DNA from: Sorex araneus
Lineage: Eukaryota; Chordata; Mammalia; Eulipotyphla; Soricidae
Assembly: GCF_027595985.1 (NCBI RefSeq)
Contig: NC_073304.1
Coordinates: 145,507,246-145,571,245 of the forward strand
Direction: 5' to 3'
DNA: 64,000 nucleotides
In this document: positions 24,640 through 37,185 of the stretch, piece by piece
How positions within the stretch are numbered: the first letter of the stretch is position 1
Layout of the letters: each line of letters opens with the position of its first letter
Translations under genes and position numbers: made by a program
Notes under the pieces: model-generated
Seen by the model: the letters and a program-made list of their open reading frames with translations, nothing else
Database searches by the model: none
Told to the model about the DNA's origin: nothing

Positions 24640-25230
24640 GTATAATTTGTGTATAAGAAGACCTATCCATCTCACCTATGTGGTTTGATACATTTTGATA
24701 ATGCAGCATCCTTGTGATTTTTCAAGGTGTAAAATGCTGCCTTCATTTTAAGGTTCCTCAAGGTCCTTTGTTTCCAGTTCCCATAGCTACTGATCTTTCT
24801 ATCGCTATAGAATAGTGTTACATATTTGAGAATTTCAAAAAAAAATTAAACCATACAGGTTTTACCCTCTTGTGTCTTACATAATGCTTTTGAAATTCAT
24901 CCGTGTTGCTCATAATGAGAAGTCTATTCCTTTATTTTTATGTGGAATATTCTCATGTTTGGATAAACCAGTCGTCATTCATTTACCTGCTGATAAATAT
25001 CTGATTGTTTCCAGGAAGGGCTCTATAAATAAACAATCTGTGAATTATCTGTGGCCAAGACTATGTGTAGTTCATGGTTTCATTTCCATTGAGCAAATAT
25101 TTAAAAGAAGAACTGCTGGGCTATATTTATGTTTAACTTTTTAAGAAACTGGCCAACTGTTCTTTGAAAAAGTTGCACCACTTACATCCCCAACAGTGTG
25201 TAAAGGGTTCTGATTGTAAAGTATCTGGCA
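24640..25230 (-). repeat. Ancient mammalian LINE-1 fragment
   Basis: Read antisense it has the order of an old mammalian L1 3' half: 'attcatccgtgttgct', 'tcattcatttacctgctgat', 'gaactgctgggctatattta', and 'ccacttacatccccaacagt'. No open frame of note remains. Confidence 0.65.
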
Positions 25231-25674
25231 GCAGGATATAACTACAGGGTGTTCATGATGCTTGACTTCCTCTTCCTCCTTCATTGTACACAAATGAGTT
25301 ATACCGTCCAAGGCAGTATGGGGATCAATGAGGGTATTGGGATCTTCCCTTCAATCATAGTTGGTCTCAGGTTGCACAGTCTTTTTGGGAACAGAGACAA
25401 ACTTTGAGCAGTTCCAACCCATGTGTGTCTGTGTGCACACATGTGTTATTATTAAGATAATAAATGAGTTTAAGTATAGTCATTCTGTTTGAAGATTTTA
25501 TGATAATACCCAGAATTGTTTAAATTTTTACCTTCTCTATTAGTCTCTGCTGAGGGGGTCAACTTGTCTTCTAGCTTACTGGCTAAAACTTTTGATTGCA
25601 CCTCCCACTCACATTTAATTGGAAGCAGGAGATCTAATGATTCAGTGTGATACTTCAAGCTTTTGCACACCAAC

Positions 25675-25845
25675 TTCATCGCTTTTCAGCTGTGTGACTA
25701 TGAGAACGTTTCTTTGTTTATTCATGCATTAACTTCTCCTTCTGTAAAATGGGAATAGTAGAACTCCTTTTCATTGCATGGAGATTTGACTATGCATAAA
25801 GCACTGTGTGAAGCATAATAATGTTATAACTCTTGCCCTCAAGTC
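25675..25845 (+). repeat. MIR element
   Basis: It carries the MIR core order: 'agctgtgtgactatgagaac', 'aacttctccttctgtaaaat', 'gggaatagtag'. It is an old, mammal-wide SINE. Confidence 0.75.
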
Positions 25846-26065
25846 CTTTCCAATTCCTTGGGAATTTATAGACAGTCATTGTGGCAGCCAGGAGATGACT
25901 TAAATGAATCATTAGAGAAGTCCAGAAAGACTTCCTTTCTGAGAACTAAGATTTCTCATGAGAAATTGGGTGATGAGAGAAGAAAAACTGAAGGGAACCT
26001 CAGTTGAGTATAGGAACTTTAGATCCAAGCTCATATCTCTGACTTCTCACTGTATTCATTAAAAT

Positions 26066-26599
26066 TCTACTTACTAATTTCTTTTTTTAATTTTATTGAA
26101 TCAACGTGAAAAAGATACAAAGTTTTCAGGTTTAAGTCTCAGTCATATAATGATTAACCCCCCATCCCTTCACCAGTGCACATGTTCCACCACCAAGAAC
26201 CCCAATATACCCCCCTTCCACCCCCCCACATGAGTGGCTAATGATCTGCACTTTATTCTCTCTATACTTTGAATACATTCAATATTTTGATAGAGAACTC
26301 ACTATTATTATTTGGAATTTTCCCCCAACAATCAAGCCTGCTAAAAAGGCATAATTTAATAATTTGTTTTCCATTGCTGAGAATGAAGACTCTATGAGCT
26401 CGCATGGCCACAACAGAGGCCGCGCGGTTTTGGATTTCTGGTATTTTAGCTCAGTTCACAGTCTAGATGCATTTCTGTAAGAAACCACTCTGGGTGCCAA
26501 AATGGCTTAGAAGACCTCTCGGATCATAGTCTTTAAGGAGCAGAGGGTCTGTTTCGCATGTGGCACCTCCGGATCTTATCTCTCTACTTACTAATTTCT
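26066..26599 (-). mobile_element. L1-tailed non-autonomous retroposon, monomer, with 17-bp TSD
   Basis: Identical 17-bp repeats TCTACTTACTAATTTCT (26066-26082 and 26583-26599) bound a 500-bp insert. On the minus strand its last ~130 bases are the L1 tail (a 'gcactggtgaagggatgg' block and an end 'gattcaataaaattaaaaaa'). The preceding ~370 bases are not the L1 3' UTR found in copies A-D: they include a GC-rich 'ccgcgcggcc' block and 'aataatagtgagttct'. A similar body lies at 29523-29921, and its first part resembles the longer element at 33598-34758. L1 machinery presumably mobilised it. Confidence 0.7.
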
Positions 26600-27890
26600 A
26601 CATATCTGTATCTAAGGGCTTTCTTCATCCCACATATGGAAGAACTCTGCCCAAATGTTTGGTTGTCTTAAAGTACTGGGAATAACCCAACACTACTCCT
26701 TGAAGAGGGTTCCTACCTATTAGCAAGGAGGTGGCAAACATATTCCCAAAATTTCTTGATTCTCAGATAGATATTTTTTCAGGACGGACTTCCATGATTT
26801 TGTCTTCCCTCTGGCCCTAATCCTCTTCCCCTTACTTCCCAATAAACTGTTTATACTAGAATCTCTGTGTTGAGGTTTGATTCTAAGAGTCTGAGTGGAT
26901 AAAGTGCATAGATCACAGGAACACAATCACAAATAAGAAGAGGGTAATTTTATTAGTGTGGAGAGTGCCCTCTGGAGAGATGGGTCAGGTGAGCAGTTTG
27001 TGGAAATGAAATTGAGGGACCTGGAGGATGGTGAGAGAGACATGGATTACAGACAACATGGTTTCAAACAGGACCATCCAGGAGTTAGCACTAGTTCAAC
27101 TGCCTATCATTATGTTTCATCCTCCAAGTCAGCATATGTTTTGAGCCCCACTGTGTACCAGTCTCTGGTGTAGATTCTCTAGGTATATCAGAGGCCAAAA
27201 GACAAAAATTACTTCCCCAGAGGGCTAACTTTCCACCCTACCAAAGCCCCAGCAGCTGCATTCATACACCAATTTATGCTTCCATGCATAAACGGGTAGT
27301 CTGACTCCACCAGTCATGGTGGAGTTCCACAGAGATGTTAACCACCTCAAATTCCAGGTACACCTGGTTTTATTTGGCTGAAATTGCAAATCTTTTTGGA
27401 GTCATAGTGGAGACCTCCTCTCACCTCATAGTTCTGGGAACCCTAGCTGCCACACCTATGTCCTTCTGCTGACTTGTAAACTCACCTATTGGCCCTGTTC
27501 TAGAGACTCATAATTAAATCTCAAAAGAGATCAACTAGCTGCAAAAACTTTTGAATACTGGTTACTACATGAGAGCTTTGGGGTGATCTCTGGAGGGTGG
27601 TGGACCAAGTTTTCACCATACTAAAATCCCTATAGCCATACCTGCACTCCTGCACCTCAATAGCTGGTGCCATGCCTCCAGCTTGACTGCCAAGTTTAAT
27701 ATTCTGAATTTTCTAGAGTGAAATTTTCAAACTCTATAACACTAACATGCCAATAGAAGTAGAGATAGGAATGTAACATTGAATACAACTTATTACAACT
27801 AACAAAAATAACACAGAGGCTTAACTGGCAACAACCCTTAGACAAGGACTTAATATGCCTATAGTGAGATATCACAATTTTCACAATTTT
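26600..27890. other. Intergenic DNA, no gene seen
   Basis: Nothing assignable. The part from about 27200 may belong to the body of an older L1-tailed element that ends at 28125, but I could not align it. Confidence 0.4.
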
Positions 27891-27959
27891 CTTTTACTAA
27901 AGTATTTTTGACCATTCCATTAGCCATTCTAATAGTTACAGTAACAATCAATATAAAAT

Positions 27960-28125
27960 AAATTATTGTGGGCCTACTATGGGGGCAGGCTTGAAGAGTG
28001 GTTGGGAAAATGGAGTCAATGGTTGAGGGAAGGTAACAGTGGTGGTGGGATTGGCTTTGGAATATTGAATGCCTCTAATGAATTATCATAAACAACTTTG
28101 TAACTATGGTGTTTAAATAAAGTGG
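27960..28125 (+). repeat. Older LINE-1-type 3' tail
   Basis: It has 'gtggtggtgggattgg', 'catgaa/cataaacaactttgtaact' type blocks and an end at 'gtgtttaaataaag'. It is diverged and forward oriented. Confidence 0.5.
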
Positions 28126-29522
28126 GGAAAAAAAGAAAATAATAAATAGAAATTTAAGAATTCTCAAAAAGATGGTTTCCCCAGTGAAATTTAAATAGAG
28201 ATTAATAATTATTAATAATAAAAAACTTTAATTAAACTGATAATCAATAATGAAACATATTTATGATAAGAAATAATATCTACATGAAAAGGTTATTGGT
28301 ACTTTATAGAAACAGTGGACAGTGCAAGGGTCATTGAAAAGTTTGAGAAAAAATACAATCTTGTAACTGTGAAAGGATATGAGGTTGGGAATTTTTGTAG
28401 GAAAATTAGGACACATGAGAAATCAGACCATATAAAAATCATTTCCAGAACAAGAGTGCAAGGAGAAAGAACAGAAAAAAGACCCCAAAGTAAATAGCAG
28501 CGATAGTTCACCTGAAATAACATTCTCACCTGGAAAACTTTTAGAAATGCAAACTCCCCCCTCCACTACCTGCCCTCATCTGCTGTGGCTAAGACTCAGA
28601 CACTTGGACTGTAAGGTGCCCTGCTGGGACTCAGGGATCCCTTCATACATCTGTTCAAGTTTAAAACCTCCGAAACTAATTCCTGCTGAGATAGAAAGTA
28701 CTGGTTTAGTGCTGGTATGATGAGGAACTGAACCACATTAATACCACTAAAGTGAAATCTCATAACATAAAATGGAATAGGAAAGCAAAAGCATTTAGAG
28801 GCAGGAAGAGCAAAAACAAAGAAATTGCTCCTGAAATAAAACAGCTGCTTGTCACCCTTCTCCTTAGGAGCCAGAGTCATAGGAAAGCTCTGCCTCCAGA
28901 AGAGAAAAACCTACATCTGGGTAAGCTGTCATTTTCAGGGAAAGAAGTTCTTTCCAACTATGCATAAAAACTCCCATCCCTGATTATTGAAGAAAAAGAA
29001 AAAACAACAAACATTCAGTGTTATGTCTACTTTGGTAGAAACTTGAGTCCAAGAGTATTGGGAATCAGCTGAGGGTGAGAAGATGATCATTTGAAATGTG
29101 TGGCTTCTACATATGTGCTGTTTGTAGAAATGTAGAAAGATAGAAACATAAAATTCATATTTGTTCAAGGTAGATGATGATAAAGCAGGTTGGGGTAATG
29201 TGAGAAGAGGGTAGAAAGAAAGAAAACCAGACTGCTATATTTTATATCTTTCTTGTTTGGAAAGAAGGCAATAGCTATTAATATTAGACATTAAAAGGCA
29301 AGTATGATTAAGAATGTGGTGAAATGGGCCTCTTTGCTGCTGAACGACCAACATCCAGAGCCAGCTAGATTACTTCTGAACCCAGCAAGTGCTCACAGCC
29401 ATGTCCCCAGACTGTGAACTAAGCTTTTGCTTTAAGCTGCCCCAGGGAGGGAAATGATGAAATTTCCCACTTAAATCTCCATGTACTTAATTGCTAAAAC
29501 ACAGAAATCCTAAATCCTAAAG
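28126..29522. other. Unique intergenic DNA
   Basis: No exon, RNA gene or repeat that I can name. Short open frames here lack recognisable motifs. Confidence 0.5.
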
Positions 29523-29921
29523 GTAGCGGCCGCGCGAACTTTTACCTCTTCATTCTCATTAGTGGAGAAACTAATTATCAAATGTTTCCTTGTCAATAGG
29601 GCCATATTTTGGGGGGATAAACTCCAAGAAGAATAGTGAGTTCTGTGTTGAAACCCCAACAACAATAGTGAGTTTTGGGTTGAAATATGGAATGTAAACA
29701 AGGTAAAGAGAAAATGAAGTGAATTTTATCAGTTATGCAGGTGGGGGTGAGGGTTGGGGGGGTGGGAGGTGTACTGTTTTTTTCTTTTTTTTTTTGGTGG
29801 TGGAATATGGGCACTGGTGAAGGGATGGGTGTTTGAGCATTGTATAACTGAGACATAAGCCTGAAAACTTTGTAACTTTCCACATGGTGATTCAATAAAG
29901 TAAATTAAAAAAAAAAAAAAG
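29523..29921 (+). mobile_element. L1-tailed non-autonomous retroposon, second copy
   Basis: Forward copy of the family at 26083-26582. Both share a GC-rich block (gcggccgcgcg here), a 'ttcattctca' block, 'aatagtgagttct', and 'gaatgta' before the L1 tail. Here 'aatagtgagtt' occurs twice in an imperfect tandem (about 29630-29685). The tail is 'gggcactggtgaaggga', and it ends 'gtgattcaataaagtaaatt' plus an A-run. No convincing TSD was found. Confidence 0.6.
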
Positions 29922-29924
29922 AAA

Positions 29925-32383
29925 GAAAAAAGGAAATCTACTATTGGAAGATTCCAGAGATTTGTCTTATTTTAGAAACCATGTGATCTGGACTACCAAG
30001 TCCAAACAAAATGGAAAGAAGGGCTCTCTGTTTAGAATAAGCTTATGAGATGGGGGCTTAAAGACTGGAGTTGAAAGGTTCTTTATGTTTACCAATAGCT
30101 TGTTATGGAGCACTGACTAAGTGCCATACACTTGACGATAAAAAAGATTTGGAGTTGTGTATCACTAACTGTTAATGATAAGCCATTCCTAAACAGTTGT
30201 TTTTTATAATTTATGCCTCCAGATTAGGTGCTTGGTGGTTCTCTGTTGAACTCAGGTGAACAGCTCTTCAAATGTTGGGGCTCAGTAGCACACTAAGTTA
30301 CCACCAGGCCTTTTCCCATGGATGCTAATTTGGGGATCCATGGTCTTCTAATGGTGATTCTAAATAGAAAAAGCAAAAACACTCATCTTCTTAGTGTTTC
30401 GAATTGGAAATGCACTCCTCACCTGTCTGGGCTTTTTATCAGTCAAACAAAATTACAGGGTGAAAAGCTGCATCAAGGAGTCTGACTGTTAATGCTGTGG
30501 AGAGAAACCCCCAAGCCATATGACAAAGGTGAAAACTCAGATACAGAGTTGATATTAAGGCCACCTATCACAGGTGGGCTGAAGATAACAAGAATTGTTA
30601 ATGCCTGACTCTATGTTCATGGAAGTAATATATGGTAAAAGAAACATAAAAGTGTTTATATAATTATCATGTAATTTGCTAGTGCTTGAGAGGTTTATGA
30701 GAGATATACAGGCTAGATACCTAGTGTAGGTAAATATATTTCATATTTAGTCACTCAGGTGATATATTAGTCATTTAGACTGAAAGATACCAACTGTGTA
30801 TTTGGTACAGGTTCTTTAACAGTCCCTCCATCTTGGCCATTTTGCACTCTTTTACTTTTCCTTCTCCCCTTTTTCCCTGCTCTTTTTGTTATCTTCCCTC
30901 ATTCCTTTCTTTGCTTCTCTCACCTTTCTCCTCCATTTTTTCTACTTTTCTCTATTTTTTTTTAAATTTTTCTCTTCTGTTTCTTTTCCTCCTTCATTTC
31001 TGTATTCTTCTTCTTTGGCTAGAATTTTGAAAATCTAAGTACAGAAAAAAATAAAGGCTTAGTAATACTGATTATCTATTCTAAATTCCCCCTTTTTACT
31101 ATTTGTTTCATTACTTATATAAACAAAAAAATGAATAGAAACATACTGTGTTTGAAGTTCACATGTGATGACATTATAGAATTATTTTCCTCCATAATTG
31201 TGCTCTACAAATATTGTAGTCTGCAGAAACTTGACAACATATTGTGGGACAGTAATTGCTAAGGCCTATTACTGCTGACATTTTCCCCACAAGAAAATGA
31301 GATGATTCACATAAAAATCCTGTACATGTATGGCCTCCGTGCTCCTTTTAAAGAGTTGGTACACTTTAGTATGCATAGCATGGAAATAGCATAAACTTCT
31401 TTGTAGCTAACCTAAGGGTCTGGCAGACAATATGTGAGGGAACAGTCTCTTTTATAACAGTCACCATTGGACGATCATCAGTGTATTCTTATTTCCTCTT
31501 TAGTCAGAAACTGACATACCATGGCCAATATGCTTTATGAGTCAATACCTATTTTGCAGATATGGTTTTCATGGCATACAGCCACAACCATTCATTTTAG
31601 TATAGTGTATAGCTACTCTGTACTGCAGAAGACAAGCCATTACTTACAAGAAGAAACTACATCCTGAAAAATCTGAAATATCTAACCATTTATATACAGT
31701 GTGCTGACCTCTGTATTGGTGGGTATTATTTACCTGAAAGTTTATTATAAATTGAAACCTAAATACTAGTGAAAAATTTAAAAGCTTAACAGGGAAAGAA
31801 AGGAAATATAAGCCCCTATAGGGGAGCAGAAATGAGAGCAATTACACACTGTTAAAATAATCCAGGCAAGTTATGATGATGATTTAAAAAATATTTTGGA
31901 AATTATATATATATGGAATAGGTAAATAAATTACTGTAAAAGCAAAGAGGAATAATTTAAATAAAAATGTATAAGAATTCCATTTGAAAAATCCACTAGC
32001 TTGAAAACTAGAGGATGATAGGACCATTCCTGTGATAGTGATAATAAATATTTGCAAAAGAACAGACTTGCGGAAAAGTTAAAAAGATCGTGGTATTGAA
32101 AACAGTGAGGTTGAAATATCTGAGCAGTCACCTGGCGCCAATTGTATACATGCATCTGAAACGTCCTCTGAAATAAAGACTTGTGAATGGTTTTTAACAA
32201 ACAAACAAACAAACAAACAAACAAAAAATGTGGTGAAATGAGGTAAAACTACTTAAAGGATATAAATAGTCTTTATAGGATTCCAAACTATTATAGGGTA
32301 AAAGTAGGACAAAAAAAACCTCAATGGATTGATAATTGAAAAAGAGAAACTAGAAAACAGAAAGTAGTATAAATAAATGCATA
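29925..32383. other. Unique AT-rich intergenic DNA
   Basis: No gene or named repeat seen. It includes a pyrimidine-rich patch at about 30840-31020 and an (AAAC)n run at 32196-32225. Confidence 0.5.
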
Positions 32384-33216
32384 ATAAGTTATATATGATC
32401 CAATCTTTCTGGAAAACAATATGGACAGTCCTTCAAAAACTAGAAATTGAGCTTCCATATGACCTTGCAATACCACTTCTGGGAATATACCCTGAGGATG
32501 CAAAAAAGCACAGTAGAAATGACATTTGTACCTATATGTTCATTGCAGCGCTGTTCACAATAGCCAAAATCTGGAAGCAACCCTAGTGCCCTAGAACAGA
32601 TGACTGGTTAAAGAAACTTTGGTACATCTACACAATGGAATACTATGCAGCTGTTAGGATAGATGACGTCATGAAATTTGCATATAAATGAATAGACATA
32701 GAGAGTATCATGCTAAGTGAAATGAGTCAGAAAGAGAGTGACAGATATAGAAGGACTGCACTGATTTGTGGAGTATAGAACAACATTACATGAAGCTGAC
32801 ACCCCAGAACAGTAGTTAAAAGAGCCAGGAGGATTGCCCCACAGCTGAAAGCATGCTTCATGAGAGGAGGGGACAAGGCAGCTGGAATAGAGAAGGGAAC
32901 ACTAAGAAAATGATGGCTGGAGGAATCAGTTGGGATGTGAGATGTGTGCTGAAAGCAGATAATGGACCAAATATGATGACCTCTCAGTGTCTGTGTTGCA
33001 AGCCATGATGCCCAAAAGTAGAGAGTATGGGGAATATTGTCTGCCATGGAGGCAGGGGGAGGGTGATAAAGGGGGGTATACTGGGGATATTGGTGGTGGG
33101 GAACGTGCACTGGGTGGAGGGATGGGTGTTTGATCATTGTGTGAGTGTAACCCAAACATGAAAGCTTGTAACTATCTCACAGTGATTCAATAAAATTAAA
33201 AAATATATAAGTCATA
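32384..33216 (+). mobile_element. LINE-1, 5'-truncated
   Basis: It starts at ORF2 codons for FWKTIW (about 32405), runs through PLLGIYPEDAKK and WYIYTMEYYAAV-like remains with stops, then a 3' UTR ending 'gtgattcaataaaatt' at about 33196. Possible flanking repeats ATAAGTTATA (32384-32393) and ATAAGTCATA (33207-33216) match at 9 of 10 bases. Confidence 0.75.
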
Positions 33217-33585
33217 CAAGTTTATTATTAATATTTTATTATTGATGTTAGTAAATGTGAATAGATTTTATCTCCATTTAAAATGCAAAGGCTCAATACC
33301 TAGTTATTTGAGTAGTGTTCATATTGTCTTCAAAAAAGGCTGGATGGGTCAATATCTCCAACTGCAGTAAGTGAAGCTCTCTTTTTCTTTGCACCACGCC
33401 AACACTGGTTGTTGGTGTTCTTTTCGATGCATGTAAGTCTCTATGGTACTAGGTTATATCTCAGGTTGTCTGACTTATATTTCCCTGATGGCTAATGCTA
33501 TGTGTATTTTTTCACATTTTTTCTCCATTTGTATTTCTTCTTTGTGAAAATTTTTGTTCATGTTTCTCCTCATGTTTTGATGGGT

Positions 33586-34770
33586 TTGGATTTTTTTTAA
33601 TGTACGACTTCTGCTGTTTATTCAGCTATTGATTAAGCTGATTGAATTGGGCGTGAACTCCACATTAATTTTTTTAATTCAGAATGTTAATTTTATTTTA
33701 TTATTATTATTGTTTTAATCACCTTAAGGTACAGTTACAAAGCTTTCCTGTTTTCAGTCATATAATGATTGATCACCCAACCCTCCACCAGTGCACATCT
33801 TCCACCACTAAGAACCCCAATATACCCCCCGTCCCACCCCTCCCCCATCCCACCCCATACTCTTTTGTATTGCTTGTTATGAATAGCATAAGCTGTCACG
33901 GTGCTCCAGTGAGAGTGGCTCGGTGCTCCTGGAACTCCAAAATTCCAGATAATTAGGGTCTGGAGAAATCTCTTCAGCAAGCTGCTTGGTTCGTAGATTC
34001 TGTTGTGTGTCTCTGGATCATGGCCACCAAGGAGCTTAAGTAGCAGCCAGAGGCAATTTGTGGGTGTGGCCTCCAGGGTCCTGTGGAGATGGGGAGGCGG
34101 GGGGTCGGGGGGGAAAGGGATGAGAGGCACTGGCCCATGCCCTCTCCCCTGAGGCCTGAGGTTTGCTGTCACTGAACCCGCATACCTACACTTCTCATTG
34201 GTTCTGGAAGTTGGCGAGTGCCAGGGTTTTTAGGGGAAAGGTGGAGGGACAATGCATGCCCCATTTGAGACACCCCCGTGAAGTCGGCCTGGCTTAAAGT
34301 TCAGAGACATCTCTGCAGCAAGCTGCTCAGTTTGGAGATCCTTTTGTGTATCTTGGATTGTGGCCCTTGTTTCTATCTTTTCCAGAGAAATAAACTATTG
34401 GCATATGCCCTGCAGGGCACACCCGCTTGCTTGCAGTCTACAGTGTAGCTGGCCCTGACTGCATCTTTTGATTTCTTTCTAGATTTATGGATCTCTGAAA
34501 TAAGGCCAATAAATGAGCTTTGAAATAAGGCCAATAAATGAGCTTGTATAGCTGAGCCAGAAGTGGCTGTGGGTGTGGCTCCCTCATACCTAACTTTCGG
34601 ACATTTAATTTCTTGGTAAACTTGGCCCCAAGTTGTTAGAGTCCAGCCAAAGACACAGCAGCAGTTTTGGGGTATCTGGAATCCTGAAGACAACATCAGG
34701 CTGTTGATGCACTAACTCCAAATGTACAGGTTGACCTGCTGGCAGCACCATACCCCTGTTGGATTTTTTT
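33586..34770 (-). mobile_element. 1.16-kb L1-tailed element, apparent dimer, with 12-bp TSD
   Basis: TTGGATTTTTTT at 33586-33597 and 34759-34770 bounds the insert, and joining the flanks restores the older L1. On the minus strand the insert ends with an L1-like tail (33715-33850). Its body has two related blocks: 33955-34085 and 34298-34375 plus 34553-34590 share 'cagcaagctgct' and 'tgggtgtggc' landmarks, so it looks like a diverged duplication. A 24-bp tandem repeat lies at about 34497-34545. Part of the body also resembles the 500-bp monomer at 26083-26582. Confidence 0.6.
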
Positions 34771-35052
34771 CTTGTAAAGTTCTACTAGTGTTTTATATAT
34801 TTTTGATGTTAATCTTTATCATATGAGTGGTGGAGAATAATTTCTCCCAATCTGCGGACTATTTGTATCCTGGTCATTGTTTTCTTTGAAATGATGCAGA
34901 AGTGTCTTATTTAATGTAGCCCATTTGTTTATTTTTGCTTCCACTTACCTGGTTCATGATAAAGAAGTCACCAGCTTCAATGTCATGGAGAATTCTGCCT
35001 ATGTTTTCCTCTATGTACCTTACAAACTCAGTTATCATAATCTTTAATCTAT

Positions 35053-35431
35053 TTTAAATTGACTTTTTTAATAATTTATTTTTTAATTGGTGAGTCACAG
35101 TGAGGGTACAGTTACAGATTCACACATTTTCGTGCTTGTTTTTCCCTCATGCAATGTTTGAGAGTCCATCCCTCCACTAGTGTCCATTCTCCACCACTTA
35201 TGAACCCAGTATTCCTCCCACCCCCCTATATCATCCCCCCCACCCTGCTCCGCCTCTGTGGCAGAGCATTCCAATTTGTTCTTTCTCTCTCCTTTTGGGT
35301 GCTGTGGTTTGCAATAGGGGTATTGAGTGGCCATCATTGTTCAGTCTCTAGTCTACTTTCAGCGTGCATCTCCCTCCCCGCTCGGGATTTCCAATCACAT
35401 TTTACTTGATGCTCCCTTTAAATTGACTTTT
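35053..35431 (-). mobile_element. LINE-1 3' UTR fragment with 15-bp TSD, in older L1
   Basis: TTTAAATTGACTTTT at 35053-35067 and 35417-35431 bounds a 349-bp minus-strand L1 3' UTR (close to the copy A 3' UTR). The flanks join to give the older L1 ORF2 sequence without a gap. Confidence 0.88.
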
Positions 35432-36314
35432 GTGCATGGTGTTAGAAAGTGAACCATGTTCATTTTTTAGCATGTGGCCAACCAGCTTTCCCAGGATCAT
35501 TTATTGAAGAGATTTTCCTTGCTTATATGCATATATTTGTGATCCTTTATCGAAGATTAACTGGTCATATACCTAAGATCTGTCTCTAGATGTTCTACTC
35601 TGGTCTATTGATCTGTAGGTCTGTCCTTATTCTAGTAACCACACTTGTAGTTATTACCACTTTGTAGTGCAGTTTGAAACTGGGGAAAGTGTTGCCTCCA
35701 AACTTTTTTTCCTCAAGAATTTTGTTGGCTGTTTATAAGGAGTAATTGTTCCATGTGAATTTTAGAAGTATTTGATCGATTTAAGGTATCCTTATTAGGA
35801 CTGCAATTGAATCTGCATAATTCTTTGGTTAGTATTGCTATTTTGATGATGTTAGTCCTCCCAAGCCATGAGCAGGGAATGTTTTTCCATTTACTTATGC
35901 CCCCTCTTTATTTCTTTAAGTGATGTTTTGTAGTTTTCTTCATATAGGTCTTTCACTTCAATTTTCAGCTGACTGATTTTCTAAAGCACATAATTTTCAA
36001 AATATTTTTCTCTCTCTTTCCCTCTGTATCTCTGTCTCTGCCTCTCTCTCATCACACGTACATTTAATTATTTCCATATAGGAAAGCCATAATTTTTTAT
36101 GTTTATTTTATAGCCTGTAAGTTTACTATACAAATTATTGTTTCTTGGATCCTTTTTGTAGAGTCTCCAGGGCTTTTAAATACAGTACTATGCCATCCAC
36201 ATATAGTGAGAGTTTGGCTTCTTCCTTTCCTGGATGCCTTTGATACCTCTTTCCTGAATAATTATTATGACCTCTACTTCTAGTACTATATTGAATAGAA
36301 GTGGTAAGGGTGGG

Positions 36315-36328
36315 TTTTTTTTTTGTTT

Positions 36329-36375
<47 letters not shown>

Positions 36376-36541
36376 TTGCTTTTTGGGTCACACCCAGCAT
36401 TGCACAGGGGTTACTCCTGATCATGTACTCTGGAATTACTCCTGGCAGTGCTCAGGGGACCATGTGGGATGCTGGGAATAAAACCTGGGTCGGTCGCGTG
36501 CAAGGCAAATGTCCTACCTGCTGTATTATCACTCCAGCCCC
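36315..36541 (-). mobile_element. Shrew-type SINE in older L1, with (TTTA)n
   Basis: A long T-rich tail including a (TTTA)n run (36330-36377) is followed by the reversed SINE ('gggtcacacccagcattgca', 'cctgggtcggtcgcgtgcaa', 'actccagcccc'). The flanking DNA is antisense L1 reverse transcriptase on both sides. The body is little diverged, so the insertion is relatively young. Confidence 0.85.
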
Positions 36542-36868
36542 AGTAATCTTGTCTTGTGCCTAATCTTAGAGGGAAGGTTTTCAGTTTTTCCTCATTAAGT
36601 ATAATGTTTCTGTAGGCTTGTAAGTGACTATGACTATGTTGAGCCAACTTCCTTCAATTTCCATTTTATTGAGAGTTTTTAATCATAACTTGGTGCTAGT
36701 TCTTAAATGTTCATTGAACCCAGAAATTCTACTCCTGGGAATATAGAGCTTAAGGGTTCCAAAACATAATGCAGAAGAGACATCACTACTCCTATGTTTA
36801 TTGCAAGACAAGTCCCAATAGTCAAAATATACAAACAACCCAAGTGCCCAAGAACAGATGATTGTGAT

Positions 36869-37124
36869 GCTGGTGAACCTCCAGGTGACTTATGTGAAGC
36901 AGAGAGGAGAGAGACAGCCCCTTTATCCCCATCCACCTTGCCACCCTGGGACCAACTGGGAAAGAAGGACTGATAAAGTCTGCAATGAGCCCCTGCACAG
37001 CATGGATCTCAAATCCCACCAGCCCAACTAGGTAATCTTCAAGCTACATCTGACATCCACTTGTTATGCATGCCAAGGGAGCTAATCCCCACCACCTGAT
37101 TTCTCAGAGAGCTGTGGATTCAGG

Positions 37125-37185
<61 letters not shown>

